Part shown: positions 52,700 through 61,741 of the stretch, piece after piece
Layout of the letters: each line of letters starts with the position of its first letter
How positions within the stretch are numbered: the stretch's first letter is position 1
Assembly: GCA_003194525.1 (NCBI GenBank)
Contig: NBIV01000014.1
Location: forward strand, 471,406-535,405
Source of the DNA: Gracilariopsis chorda
Lineage: Eukaryota > Rhodophyta > Florideophyceae > Gracilariales > Gracilariaceae
Reading direction: 5' to 3'
Length of the DNA stretch: 64,000 nucleotides
Program-made: the position numbers and the translations under genes
Notes under the pieces: generated by a model
Database searches by the model: none
What the model was told of the DNA's origin: nothing
What the model saw: only the letters and a program-made list of their open reading frames with translations

Positions 52700-54217
52700 T
52701 TACGTTTCGAACCAAAACCTGTCGTTCTCTACGGAGAGTGTGTGAAGTGCCTGTACAGTTCGTTTGATGCGAACATGCCTGAACTCAACGAGGTTCCATG
52801 CAGCTTCAACCCCTCCCAACACTCTCGATCTCATGTACGCCCTGATCTCATTTTGAAGCATGTAGCTCTGTGCACTGGATTGGCTTTCCGTTCGACTTGA
52901 TACATCCAAATCCTGCTCTTTAGCACCCTTGGAAGCATACTTCATCGGGTATGCTACAGCACAGCCCCCTTGGGTTCGTTCGAAATAGATGTGAGCCTTG
53001 TACGTCATTGTGAGATCTGGATTGTACGGAACCACTTTCAAATCTTCTTTCCTTCTTCTTCAGTAGTTCACTCGGTTTGTGTACTCATTTATCGTTGTTT
53101 CAGCCACAATTTCTTGTCGATCATACCCATATCTGCACCTCCCGTCAGAGGTACGACCACCGCAATATGGAGATGGTCTGTGCATATTGAATTTCTTCAC
53201 CAGTTTTCAGAGTTCCTGGTCCCTGGTCCTCAGTCCAGTCACCCCGAGGGAGTTCGGCTTTAAATAAAAGTTTCAATGATCTCAAGATCTTCAACCACGC
53301 CCCCCCTCCAACCAAAGAAGAATGTGATGATGTGGAGTATTTCTCTCCTGGAACTCAAGTTTGGCGGCAATCTCAATTCCTTTCAAGCCAAAGAGTTCTT
53401 CTGAATTATTCTGTAGATCCTTCATGATTGAATGTACATACTGGTTGTACACTCTTCCAATAAGATCTGGCCTATCAAAAGAACGGCTTCTCTCTCTTTC
53501 TGGAGAAAATGCTCCGGTGTTTTCGTTGTCCATACTAAGCCTTTTCATCTCTTCCCGCCATACGTTCATTGTGATTGTAACGAAAAGCGTAGGGGAGCCC
53601 AGTCGAGTGACCATTGCTTGCACACCCAGTCGTTTTTGTCTCCAGTACGCCGGAGAGGTTTTGTGATTACCGGGAAGGAATAGTTTACCGGGAGGGCCAG
53701 GTTCATCTGTTTCGGTATGATTTCCAGCCTGCAGCTCCCGTTCTTCAATTATTCTCATCTGTTCTGTTTCCAAGTAACGAAGTCTCAAGTCGTCAATGTT
53801 TGTGCTAGTACGAAGAAACCATTACTGAAGAAGAGTACCAGAGTTCAGCAGCACATTATCGGTGTACAGTCTTCGCTGAGAGTTTTCTGCCCATGTTAGG
53901 CTCCTTTCGTCTCGGATGTTCACATCCTTCGATGAAATATATGTTGCTGTATCATATGGGGCATGAATCTCACCGTAAAGGTAGAGCAGTGGAAAAGCTC
54001 CTTTCTCAGCTTCCATTGAATGAGGCTTCAAACGCTTGTACTTGACAACTTGACGTCGAAGATCTCCGGTTGACTTGCGATGGGATTCTCTTCCGCCTAC
54101 CAGCTGGGCAACTGGGGCTTCCGACCTGAACAGTCCACTTGGCTCTACGACGAAAGCTCTCATTGCAAGAGGTCTGCCTCGACTGTCTTCTGGTAACGGT
54201 CCGGCACCAAACCTCAC
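52700..54217 (-). pseudogene. Helitron Rep region (Helitron-like N domain), frameshifted
   Basis: Three pieces in order: 53822-54217, 53291-53788 and 52700-53041. The second has LGSPTLFVTITMNVWREEM, FDRPDLIGRVYNQYV and LEFQERNTPHHHILLWL, which is the Helitron_like_N pattern with the HUH motif degenerated to His-His-His. The third has VVPYNPDLTMTYKAHIYFE and NEIRAYMRSRVLGGVEAAW. Stops and frameshifts between the pieces show the gene is dead. Confidence 0.75.
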
Positions 54218-54462
54218 CTCGATTTGGGCTTCATGGGCACCTTGATATTTCCGGACGACTATTCCTTCGTCGGTGTTTTCGGAATGCTAGTTTGACAATC
54301 AAAAGGGAAAGAATTGAAATGGACGGATATCGACTCTTAAAACCCACTTTTGAATGAATCAATTTCCATCAAAATATTTTCACACATTCAACACTGCTAG
54401 TTTTTTGAAAGTATAAACTAGTAAAGCACTTCACATTTCCAAGTTATTTCGGACCAAAAACC

Positions 54463-54499
54463 GAGTCCGGACTCCGCGAAGTGGAGTCCAGACTCCACT
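54463..54499. repeat. Nested short hairpins at the Helitron/Plavaka boundary
   Basis: GGACTCC at 54469-54475 pairs with GGAGTCC at 54483-54489; overlapping it, arms 54480-54488 and 54491-54499 form a second hairpin with a two-base loop. The second ends in CACTA followed by CTACAT, reminiscent of the termini of CACTA-like elements. It may mark the left end of the Plavaka-type element. No matching right end was found. Confidence 0.35.
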
Positions 54500-54596
54500 A
54501 CTACATACCTTCACATGTGAACGTGAGATTGAAAATCTGACCGGACCACCGGAACTGCCCCTTCAAATAGAAGGATAGGATGCTCAGATAAATACA

Positions 54597-54602
54597 TATA
54601 TA
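54597..54602 (+). promoter_or_regulatory. TATA-like element ahead of the Plavaka transposase
   Basis: TATATA 26-31 bp before the first in-frame ATG (54628) and 230 bp before the ATG at 54832. With a normal 25-30 base spacing, transcription would begin at about the first ATG, which favours the second ATG as the start. Confidence 0.3.
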
Positions 54603-54831
54603 GGAAATACATTAGAGTTTACAAAACATGATAGCCCTCGCTATCCTTCACTCGTTGTCAGTGTCTGCGGCCTTGCATAGCATGCACCAGTCCACGAGCC
54701 AGCGCAAAACGCTCGGCATCACCTGCTCCACTTCATCCCCGTGCGCCATAATAATTACGCTCCCGCATTTCGCTCTCCAACCCCTTTGCTCCCCTTTCTC
54801 CTTCCAATCCTTCAACTCTCCTTCCCGCACC

Positions 54832-57348
54832 ATGTTCCCCTGTTGCTACCCTCGCTGCTCCTTCCACGGCCGCACCACATACTCTCTTCAGAGTCACCAA
54901 CGCAGGTGCCCCCATCGCCTCACCGCCAACAAGCGTTCCTCCTCCACAGCCACCGCTCCAGTTCAGTTCCCTCCCAGGACCAAGAAGCGAAAATCCGTTC
55001 CCAACCTCTCCATCAATTCTCCTCCCCTTCCCTCTCACCGTCCTTCCGACAACGTCCCCCTCGCCGATGATGATCCATATGAACTTCAACAGGCTTCCCT
55101 CTCTCTTCAAACCCAAGACGCTTACCATATCGCAAGTCACGCCATCGGCTCCGTCTCCTCCTCAAACCCCCTTCTCCCGCCCCCTTCTCGTTCCCCTTCC
55201 CCTCTCGCCGACAACCCTCATCTCGAACAACTCGTCCTCTACATCTCCTCCATCGCATCCTCCGTCAGCACCCGCAAAGCAGACGAGCTCATCTCCATCC
55301 TCAACCATCCAGACTTCTCCAAGTCCTCCTTCCAGACCTCCATCTCCTCCGCCAGGCAGTGCCTCGCACTGCAAGAGGACCTCTTCAAGCAACGCATCAG
55401 CTCCAACGGCTTCATCCCTTCCACCATCACAGACAAGCGCAACACCTTCTCCGCAACCCTCTTCCAGAAACGTGCCATCGACGTCCTCAAGCAACAACTC
55501 GCACTCGCACACCTCAACAACACCTTCTTCCAGCCGGTATCTCAATCTTTCTCATCTTCTTCGTCTTCTGGTCACCCGGCTTTCGCACATCCCATGGCTG
55601 CAGCCCTCGGAAAGAAAGTCGTCCCAGCCATCAAACAGGAAATTATGCAGTCCCCCGTCGATGACATCGTCTGGCACACCCCCCAGGAAACCGGTATCGA
55701 ATCATTCATCGGCCTCGTCCAGCTCTACTCGGACAAGTCCGCAACCTCCCTGAAAAGCTCCTCCGTCAATTCCTACCCCCTCCACGTCACGTTTCTCAAC
55801 TTCTCCGATGCCCTCCGCCGAAAGTGTATATCCGAAAATCTCACACTCCTCGGATACCTTCCAACCTCCTTCTCCCCGTTTACCGCCTTCGACGACGGCG
55901 GCGACTACGTCCCGAAATCATCCTCCAACATCCCACGCGAGACCAAAATGAACCTCATTCAGCGCGCCATCTCTACCATCCTCAACCCACTCCTCACCTC
56001 TGCGCTCCCAGGATTCTCCTTCCGTGACGCTCACGGTGTCCTCCGCCACTGCCACCCCATCCTCGCCAGCTATTGCGCAGACATCCCCGAAGCAAAGGAC
56101 ATCCTCGCCATCTCCCACGGAACACGGCCGCAGCACCCTTGCCCGAGATGCACCGTCCCTCGGGAACACCTCTTCCTCAATACAGATCCCATCCCCTTCC
56201 GCACACAACTCCAAACTCGAACCAATCGCAGACAGCACACCTGCCTTCTCCGCGAATCCGAGGAAGCGCAACTCGCCCGGAAACCAAAAGTGGCACGCAC
56301 CAAAAAAGAAGAGGCAGCAACAGCACTTCATTCTCTCTCCCTCGCAAAGTACACTTCTCTCTTCGAATCATACCCCATCTTCAACATCACTCCGCTTCTC
56401 TCTTCTTACAACATCTTCGCCTTCGAGCCACTGCATAACTTCCACCTCGGCGTCTCTAAACTCATCAAAGCCACCGCAATCGAACGTCTCCGATCCGATT
56501 CCCTCTTCTCCATTGTCGGTCCCAGCAAATCCAAGAGATCCTTCCAATCCATCCGCACCTCCATCCTCAAACACTCCAACTCCATTCTTGCGGCCATCGA
56601 AAAAGATTCCCCTGCAACTGGACTCCACATAGACTTCTCCACCTCCGACAACGCTCAAGCTCTTAACGGCTTCTTCACCACAGAAGGACTCCGTGGAATG
56701 CTCGAAGCAAAAGATTACCGCGCACTCGACATGGTATTCCCCTTCATCGGAGCATTCTTCGACAGATGCTGCAACGAAATCGACTCCTCCCCAATCACTT
56801 CCGTCTTCACCAAGTACACAGATCTCGTTCTCTACGCCATGCGATACAACTCCACTTCCGAATGGACCGAAGACTCTCTCAAATCACTCGAACGACAGAT
56901 CAGATCCTTCAAACTCACAGCCACCACCGTCCTCGGACCCTACCACTCTTCGCACCTCGGTACCCTCAAGTTCCATCTCCTCGATCACATCGTCGACGAC
57001 ATACGTAGATACGGAGGTCTGCACTTCAACGACGCAGGCATATTCGAACATGCCCACGTCCTCTTCAAATCTCACTACTCCAAGACATCCAAACATTCTC
57101 CAATTCCTCATGGTGCCGTTCCCTCACTCTCTCCCATGCCACCCCAATTATGTTCTCCAGAGCAAGCGGGAGATACTCACCAAACAACTTTGAAAACAAT
57201 AACTGCCGTTTTCCTCCACGGCCCACATTCGTGTCCAACGCAGTCAAAACACATCCGATCCAAGCATCCAAGCGTGCCAAATGCATCACAGTTCCATCCA
57301 CATAATCTGTCTTCCCTTCGCCTCCCGGTACCACCTCATATCCCATAA
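54832..57348 (+). CDS. Plavaka-like (CACTA/KDZ-related) transposase
   Basis: 838 residues from the ATG at 54832; the frame also opens at 54628, adding 68 low-complexity residues. The chosen ATG directly precedes a C2H2-type finger (CCYPRCSFHGRTTYSLQSHQ). The body has Plavaka landmarks: FIGLVQLYSDKSATSLKSSS then PLHVTFLNFSDALRRK and LLGYLPTSFSPF (first acidic site), HPCPRC zinc knuckle, and FEPLHNFHLGVSKLI. The last conserved part is HFNDAGIFEHAHVLFKSHYSKTSK near 57090. Beyond it the protein reads antisense to the neighbouring gene and is low-complexity, so the true C-terminus may be spliced or truncated. No stop breaks the domain. Confidence 0.7.
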   Translation: MFPCCYPRCSFHGRTTYSLQSHQRRCPHRLTANKRSSSTATAPVQFPPRTKKRKSVPNLSINSPPLPSHRPSDNVPLADDDPYELQQASLSLQTQDAYHIASHAIGSVSSSNPLLPPPSRSPSPLADNPHLEQLVLYISSIASSVSTRKADELISILNHPDFSKSSFQTSISSARQCLALQEDLFKQRISSNGFIPSTITDKRNTFSATLFQKRAIDVLKQQLALAHLNNTFFQPVSQSFSSSSSSGHPAFAHPMAAALGKKVVPAIKQEIMQSPVDDIVWHTPQETGIESFIGLVQLYSDKSATSLKSSSVNSYPLHVTFLNFSDALRRKCISENLTLLGYLPTSFSPFTAFDDGGDYVPKSSSNIPRETKMNLIQRAISTILNPLLTSALPGFSFRDAHGVLRHCHPILASYCADIPEAKDILAISHGTRPQHPCPRCTVPREHLFLNTDPIPFRTQLQTRTNRRQHTCLLRESEEAQLARKPKVARTKKEEAATALHSLSLAKYTSLFESYPIFNITPLLSSYNIFAFEPLHNFHLGVSKLIKATAIERLRSDSLFSIVGPSKSKRSFQSIRTSILKHSNSILAAIEKDSPATGLHIDFSTSDNAQALNGFFTTEGLRGMLEAKDYRALDMVFPFIGAFFDRCCNEIDSSPITSVFTKYTDLVLYAMRYNSTSEWTEDSLKSLERQIRSFKLTATTVLGPYHSSHLGTLKFHLLDHIVDDIRRYGGLHFNDAGIFEHAHVLFKSHYSKTSKHSPIPHGAVPSLSPMPPQLCSPEQAGDTHQTTLKTITAVFLHGPHSCPTQSKHIRSKHPSVPNASQFHPHNLSSLRLPVPPHIP

Positions 57349-59173
57349 ACTCTGCCAGCACTTCTACCGCAGCTCCGTTCTTAAAGTACATGTCCTCCCC
57401 ACCAAAGTCCCTTAACCTTCGAGCAACTTGAAATCCAGAATATGTAAGATCGTCAATCGCACTCATTCTCCATGCACATAAGATTCGGCTCTTCTCTACC
57501 TCCTTTCCCATTAACTTGCTTCTCGCTTCCTCTAACTGCTTCTTCAATTCCACATCAAGCTCCGTCCCCTCCTGAGGTCTCACACGTCTTGCTATCAAGT
57601 CATACCCAAGTAGCGAAAACAACTTTTCCCGTGCCGCCCGCTTCCGAACCCCAATCACATCGCTCAACGTTTGCTTCATACGCTGCCTCAAACACCTGTC
57701 CCGAGCTACGTCCTGCATACACTGAATCTTCTTACCCGCTTGTCGAATCGACTCCCATCTATGCCCTTCAATCTCAACACCAATCAAATACTTCAAAAGT
57801 TCATTGCTTCCTCCTCGCAAACTCGGTGTATACGCCCTCATCTCCGATACGATCTCAAAGGGACACCGAGGAACAATTTCGTTCCCTCCCACTACGAATA
57901 CACTCGACTCCGTCCCTTTCCCTAAGATCTCACACCGGTTCGTCCAGTTCCTCTCCATTCGATCCGTAGTAAAACAAAGCTCCGACACTTCCAACTTTGC
58001 GTAATACAATATCCTATCATACACTACCCTAGCAAATCCATAAAAGCTCTCGTCCACATCAACCACATACTTTTTACGCCTCGTCAAATCAGTGTCTCCC
58101 CCTTCAGCTCTTCTTCTCTCCGCACTCCTTACCTTTATCCCTTCCCTCAAACTGTCAATCAGCATGTTCTTCTCGATCATTTCTTCCCTCATCCTCTTCA
58201 GTTCCTCCTGTGTCAGCTTCAAAGATATCTTTAAAGTAGTATGGTCCTCCTTAAGGCTTCCAAGTTCTCCCTTTAGCGAATTCACCTTCTGAACCAATGT
58301 AGGTCTAGACAACACACCGATCTCATCATCATCAAGGTCCTTCACAACATCGGTACTCACCACTTGCTCATCACGGGGTGACTTATTCACATTCTCTTCC
58401 GCCTCCAATCCCATTTCGAAAGATCGGTCAAATGATACCGAAATTCTTCGCCTTCTCTCCCGCATTCCTTCCGGTGTACGCAGCGGATTGCGTCCGCTTT
58501 CTTTCTCTACGTCAGGGACGATGTCCATATTCCTCGATCGGATGGGAGTGCCACCATTTCCATCTTGATCTCTCGTGGCCTCATTCTCATGAAATACATT
58601 AGAACACCGCCCGTGCTTCTCACGTGCACTTCCTTCGGTACACCTCCCCTTCGTAATCTCATCTTCGCGCTCTCCTTCGCTCTCAGGCAAATAAACATTC
58701 ACCTCTTCTTGCGCGCGCTCTTGATTACCACTGGGAGCTCCACGTCGCTTGGAGTTACGACACTCCTGCACCTCCTTTCCACACGACAAGACCTTCCTCA
58801 CTCCTGAGCCTTCAGCGCGTGCCTGCTCGGAAACACCATCTCCCTCCACTCCGCTCCTGTCGTGTTTCGCAGCTTCCTCGTTGGATCTCCGCTTCATCCG
58901 TTGCACGCGCCTTGGTTCCTTGCCAGACCGCGCCTCTCGGGAGAGCTCGGGCCTCAAATTATCGTTTATCGTGCGATCCGATGCGCCACTTGGGTTTGAA
59001 CCCCCTGTCCCTCCTTTTCTCCCGGACAAACCGCTCCTCGGAACGCGGGTAGCTCCTACCTGAGGTCCTTTCGTGCCACTCGGACTTCGTTCCTCCACAC
59101 CCCTCCGTCGCGTTTTCGGTGCATTCGTCGCGCCTTCCCTCCCGGCGCCTCTCTTCTTCCCCTTCACGGGCAT
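57065..59173 (-). CDS. 702-residue basic coiled-coil protein of the transposon zone, unrecognised
   Basis: 702 residues from the ATG at 59173; earlier codons are open but lack an ATG. Residues 1-220 are very basic and low-complexity (GKKRGAGREG at the start). About 290-360 is a coiled coil (VQKVNSLKGELGSLKEDHTT). A compact C-terminal domain from about 370 on has YAKLEVSELCFTTDRMERNW, GGNEIVPRCPFEIVSEMRAY, a Cys-containing helix (IQCMQDVARDRCLRQRMKQ) and LFSKLFGEYLPLALENIIGV. No family is recognised. Its last 284 bp overlap the transposase antisense. It lies 260 bp downstream of the methyltransferase-SET gene on the same strand. A DNA-binding accessory protein of the element is a guess. Confidence 0.6.
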   Translation of the reverse strand: MPVKGKKRGAGREGATNAPKTRRRGVEERSPSGTKGPQVGATRVPRSGLSGRKGGTGGSNPSGASDRTINDNLRPELSREARSGKEPRRVQRMKRRSNEEAAKHDRSGVEGDGVSEQARAEGSGVRKVLSCGKEVQECRNSKRRGAPSGNQERAQEEVNVYLPESEGEREDEITKGRCTEGSAREKHGRCSNVFHENEATRDQDGNGGTPIRSRNMDIVPDVEKESGRNPLRTPEGMRERRRRISVSFDRSFEMGLEAEENVNKSPRDEQVVSTDVVKDLDDDEIGVLSRPTLVQKVNSLKGELGSLKEDHTTLKISLKLTQEELKRMREEMIEKNMLIDSLREGIKVRSAERRRAEGGDTDLTRRKKYVVDVDESFYGFARVVYDRILYYAKLEVSELCFTTDRMERNWTNRCEILGKGTESSVFVVGGNEIVPRCPFEIVSEMRAYTPSLRGGSNELLKYLIGVEIEGHRWESIRQAGKKIQCMQDVARDRCLRQRMKQTLSDVIGVRKRAAREKLFSLLGYDLIARRVRPQEGTELDVELKKQLEEARSKLMGKEVEKSRILCAWRMSAIDDLTYSGFQVARRLRDFGGEDMYFKNGAAVEVLAEFMGYEVVPGGEGKTDYVDGTVMHLARLDAWIGCVLTALDTNVGRGGKRQLLFSKLFGEYLPLALENIIGVAWERVRERHHEELENVWMSWSSEI

Positions 59174-59433
59174 AGCTGTTAGATAATGTCGCGTGCTTGT
59201 GGCGGGGAAACACCGCGGCCCTAAAACGACGTGTGCCGAGCAGGAAGAACTCACGAAAAGCCACGAAGGGTTTTTGGCATTAGTTCCACCTCTCTGAAAA
59301 CATGAAAAAAATTACCCTGATGTTCCTACCACTCGTTAACCGAATGGGTCCCCTGACATATCGCCCCCCCATCAAGGACTTTTTCACTAAAGTAGCTATG
59401 TGGTTTACAAACTCGGTTTCTTTAGTATATAAG

Positions 59434-61454
59434 CTAGTCAATTACAATAGCTCCATCATCTATACGCAGATGCGTCTGAGTATGCCAATCATAGACATTT
59501 CCGTATTCACTAAAGATTTCGTCCCCTTCCTCTATTTCAACAAGGGCTTCCAGCTTGATAAGCCTGTAGTCTGTTAGTTTCCTACGGTTCAGCCCTAGGC
59601 CAGGTGAACGTTTCATCCGCACGTTAGCCTCACGCTTTTTCACAAGGCCATCTACCGTAGCATCTAAGTCCTTATCGCCTTCGATATACTTAGGGTCGTT
59701 AATATACCCTGCAACACAAAACGGAGCTGGAACAACCCAAAGAATCGGGTTGGTTTGTTTTCCATGGTTCAGTGTTCTCCGATGAGGTAGTGCAGAGAAC
59801 TGATGCCCATGAACATCCACCTCCACCGCATATTTTCGAAAGCGATCCTTCGTCACACCCATAACTCCGTCCCCGTAGGTCTTGTGCACTTCTTTACGGT
59901 TCGTCAGATCATGATACACGAGTGTCCCATAGAAGTAGCACACTACCTCCCCTACAGCAATTCGACGAGTTGCAAACACTCCAACACCAGCGTTATCGTG
60001 GCGAATAGTAGACTTGCTGATTCGTAGTCCATAATGCACAGCTTCCATTGCCAGCAGCGAGTTCATGTTCTCCAGATTCATCCTACCCTGCAGCACGCTA
60101 GGCCATTGATCGAAGGTCCTGCTCTTACCCAATTTGGCTACCTCTTCACTGCTCCACAGCGTCGACAGGAACTGGACGACGTGTGGGGGAAGCATCTGGT
60201 ACGGAGAAAAGCCATTGACTGCCTTCCATGACAAGGTATGCCTCAATCTGCCCATTGGAAATGCGATGACAACAGTATGGGCCATCTTCCTGAGCTCTTG
60301 GTTCTTCTCAAGATTGGTGTTTCCCTCCCGGATTATAGAAGCAAAACGAACAATAGCAGCATGCTTTGCGTGTTCAAAGCAAGCTTTATCGTCTTCACAT
60401 CCTACAAATATCCGGTGCTTCGGCAGTTCCATGCATGCCATCGCTGTAGAGAACGTCCCCGCAAAGAGGTCAACCACTAGGTCTCCTGGCTGACTAAACC
60501 TGCAAATGAGTTCCTTCAGCAATGCCCTACACTTCTGTTCCGGTCGCACCTTTTTCCTCGTAGTGATTCTCTCCGAGTTTGTCACATTCCATAGCAGAGT
60601 TTCGCCATAAGACATAGGCGGCACCTGGTCTATGATTGCGTGATATGCCGGGTAGCGTGAAGGGATAAAATTAAAGTTCTCATAGTTCACCATTCTGTGC
60701 TGTTGGGAATACGGGACCCCAGAGCGCACTGCATGTACGGCATACTCCGACGTCTGGTACAGCCGACAGCTCCGCCTCCCCGGATTACCCATCGAGTTGC
60801 CCATGGATCGTACGAACTGGAGGGGTTGTTCGTCCACGACAAAAGAAAAACGAGTTGTGCCAGAGTCATCTGTGTACGTAACACTCCGCAGCACCTCCCG
60901 CCACTTCTGTATCTGATCCCACGAGCAGAACAATATAACATGCCCACCGGGACGTAGCAACTTTGAAATTCTTTTCCCTGCCCGGGCCATGGTCTTCTCG
61001 GTGAGAACATCATGACCACTGTTCTCCCGATTACGCTCCGCACGAGTCCCATATGGGGGATCCGAAAGCACGAACTGTACCCTTCCTTCAATGGATAGTT
61101 CGCTGTCCCCGGACTTGTTGTCGTCGACTTCGACAAGGTCTTGGAAACTGCAGTTGTGAAGACGGAAGCTGCGGGACATCTGCCTCTCACAGTACTCGTA
61201 CGACATCAACTGATCTAAAGTCTTCGGATACGGTGGAGGTTGAACACCAGTCTCCTTCACGCTGTACGTCAGTCTCTGAGACAATGTCGTTGTCTGCAGA
61301 CCAGTAGTAGCTCTTGGAGCAGCCACACTCTCCACCACCTCTTCGACCTCATTATCCCCACCCAGCTGTTCAGAAAAATCAAAAAATTAGTGTAAAATGA
61401 ACCATGCATCTTCCGCCCATGACCTACTAGGTCGTACCGCAGATGTCCGTTCAT
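59434..61454 (-). CDS. DNA amino-methyltransferase (N6A/N4C type) fused to SET domain
   Basis: Exons 61428-61454 and 59434-61365 join in frame to 652 residues. The 62-base intron has GTAGGT, a CACTAAT branch-like site and CAG. Residues 100-345 form a prokaryote-type amino-methyltransferase: catalytic DPPYGTR at 111-117 comes before the SAM motif DLFAGT at 308-313 followed by FVGCEDD. This is the beta-class order of N6-adenine/N4-cytosine enzymes; DPPY favours N6-adenine. Residues about 455-635 are a SET domain: GVGVFATRRIAVGEVVCYFYG, YINDPKY, REANV and GDEIFSEYG, so its SAM and lysine sites look intact. The pair could write DNA and histone marks together. No stop or frameshift. Neighbours are transposon genes. 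Confidence 0.85.
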
Positions 61455-61509
61455 TCCAGACACTAATTTTAAACTAATTTTTGATTTTCGGAACTGCTGG
61501 CCGCCACGT

Positions 61510-61595
61510 GGTGGAGGTCCCAGGACCGGAGTGTCGTGGCGCTTCATCAGGCGCCTGATGAAGCGCCACGACACACCGGTCCACGGACCTCCACC
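61510..61595. repeat. 86-bp palindrome upstream of the methyltransferase-SET gene
   Basis: Two 43-base arms meet at 61552/61553 without a loop. The inner 44 bp (61531-61574) are perfect; the outer part has three mismatches per arm. It starts 55 bp upstream of the methyltransferase-SET ATG. It may be two element ends fused head to head, a recombination or replication hairpin, or a protein-binding site. Confidence 0.9.
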
Positions 61596-61741
61596 CCCAA
61601 AAACAAACTTCGAATACCAATGCAAAATCATTACAGGTGCATTGCAGCGCCGCCTAAATGAACTTAATGGTTGTCAGGAAACGTCTTCAATACCATGTAT
61701 TTCAAAAGTATAGATGCTCACGTCGCCTGAACCGAGCAGAC

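Larger units (their letters stand above)
50342..54300 (-). mobile_element. Decayed autonomous Helitron
   Basis: Minus-strand remains of a Rep-helicase protein run in the right order from about 54217 down to 50568. Read on the minus strand, a GC-rich hairpin (plus 50372-50386, GCGGCC-TTC-GGCCGC) is followed 17 bases later by CTAA (plus 50342-50345) and then T. That matches the Helitron 3' rule of a hairpin, CTRR and insertion in an AT dinucleotide. The 5' end (TC) was not located, so 54300 is approximate. Confidence 0.65.
54597..61595. mobile_element. Possible three-gene composite transposon: Plavaka transposase, 702-residue protein, methyltransferase-SET
   Basis: Within 7 kb lie a Plavaka-type transposase (plus), an unrecognised 702-residue coiled-coil protein (minus, antisense overlap of 284 bp) and a DNA methyltransferase-SET fusion (minus). 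A large palindrome follows at 61510-61595. No host gene separates them. That they form one element is inferred from proximity and from the mobile-element setting; ends were not proven. Confidence 0.35.

Noticed and set aside
54733-56658. Several long frames antisense or shifted to the Plavaka transposase
   Set aside because: The C-rich codon use of the transposase suppresses stops in other frames. They are low-complexity and lack domains.
57472-59063. Plus-strand frames across the 702-residue gene
   Set aside because: Shadow frames of the long minus-strand ORF, without motifs.
61269-61631. 120-codon minus-strand ORF across the palindrome
   Set aside because: It reads through the palindrome and then out of frame into the methyltransferase exon. 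The spliced 61428-61454/61365 model explains the region better.
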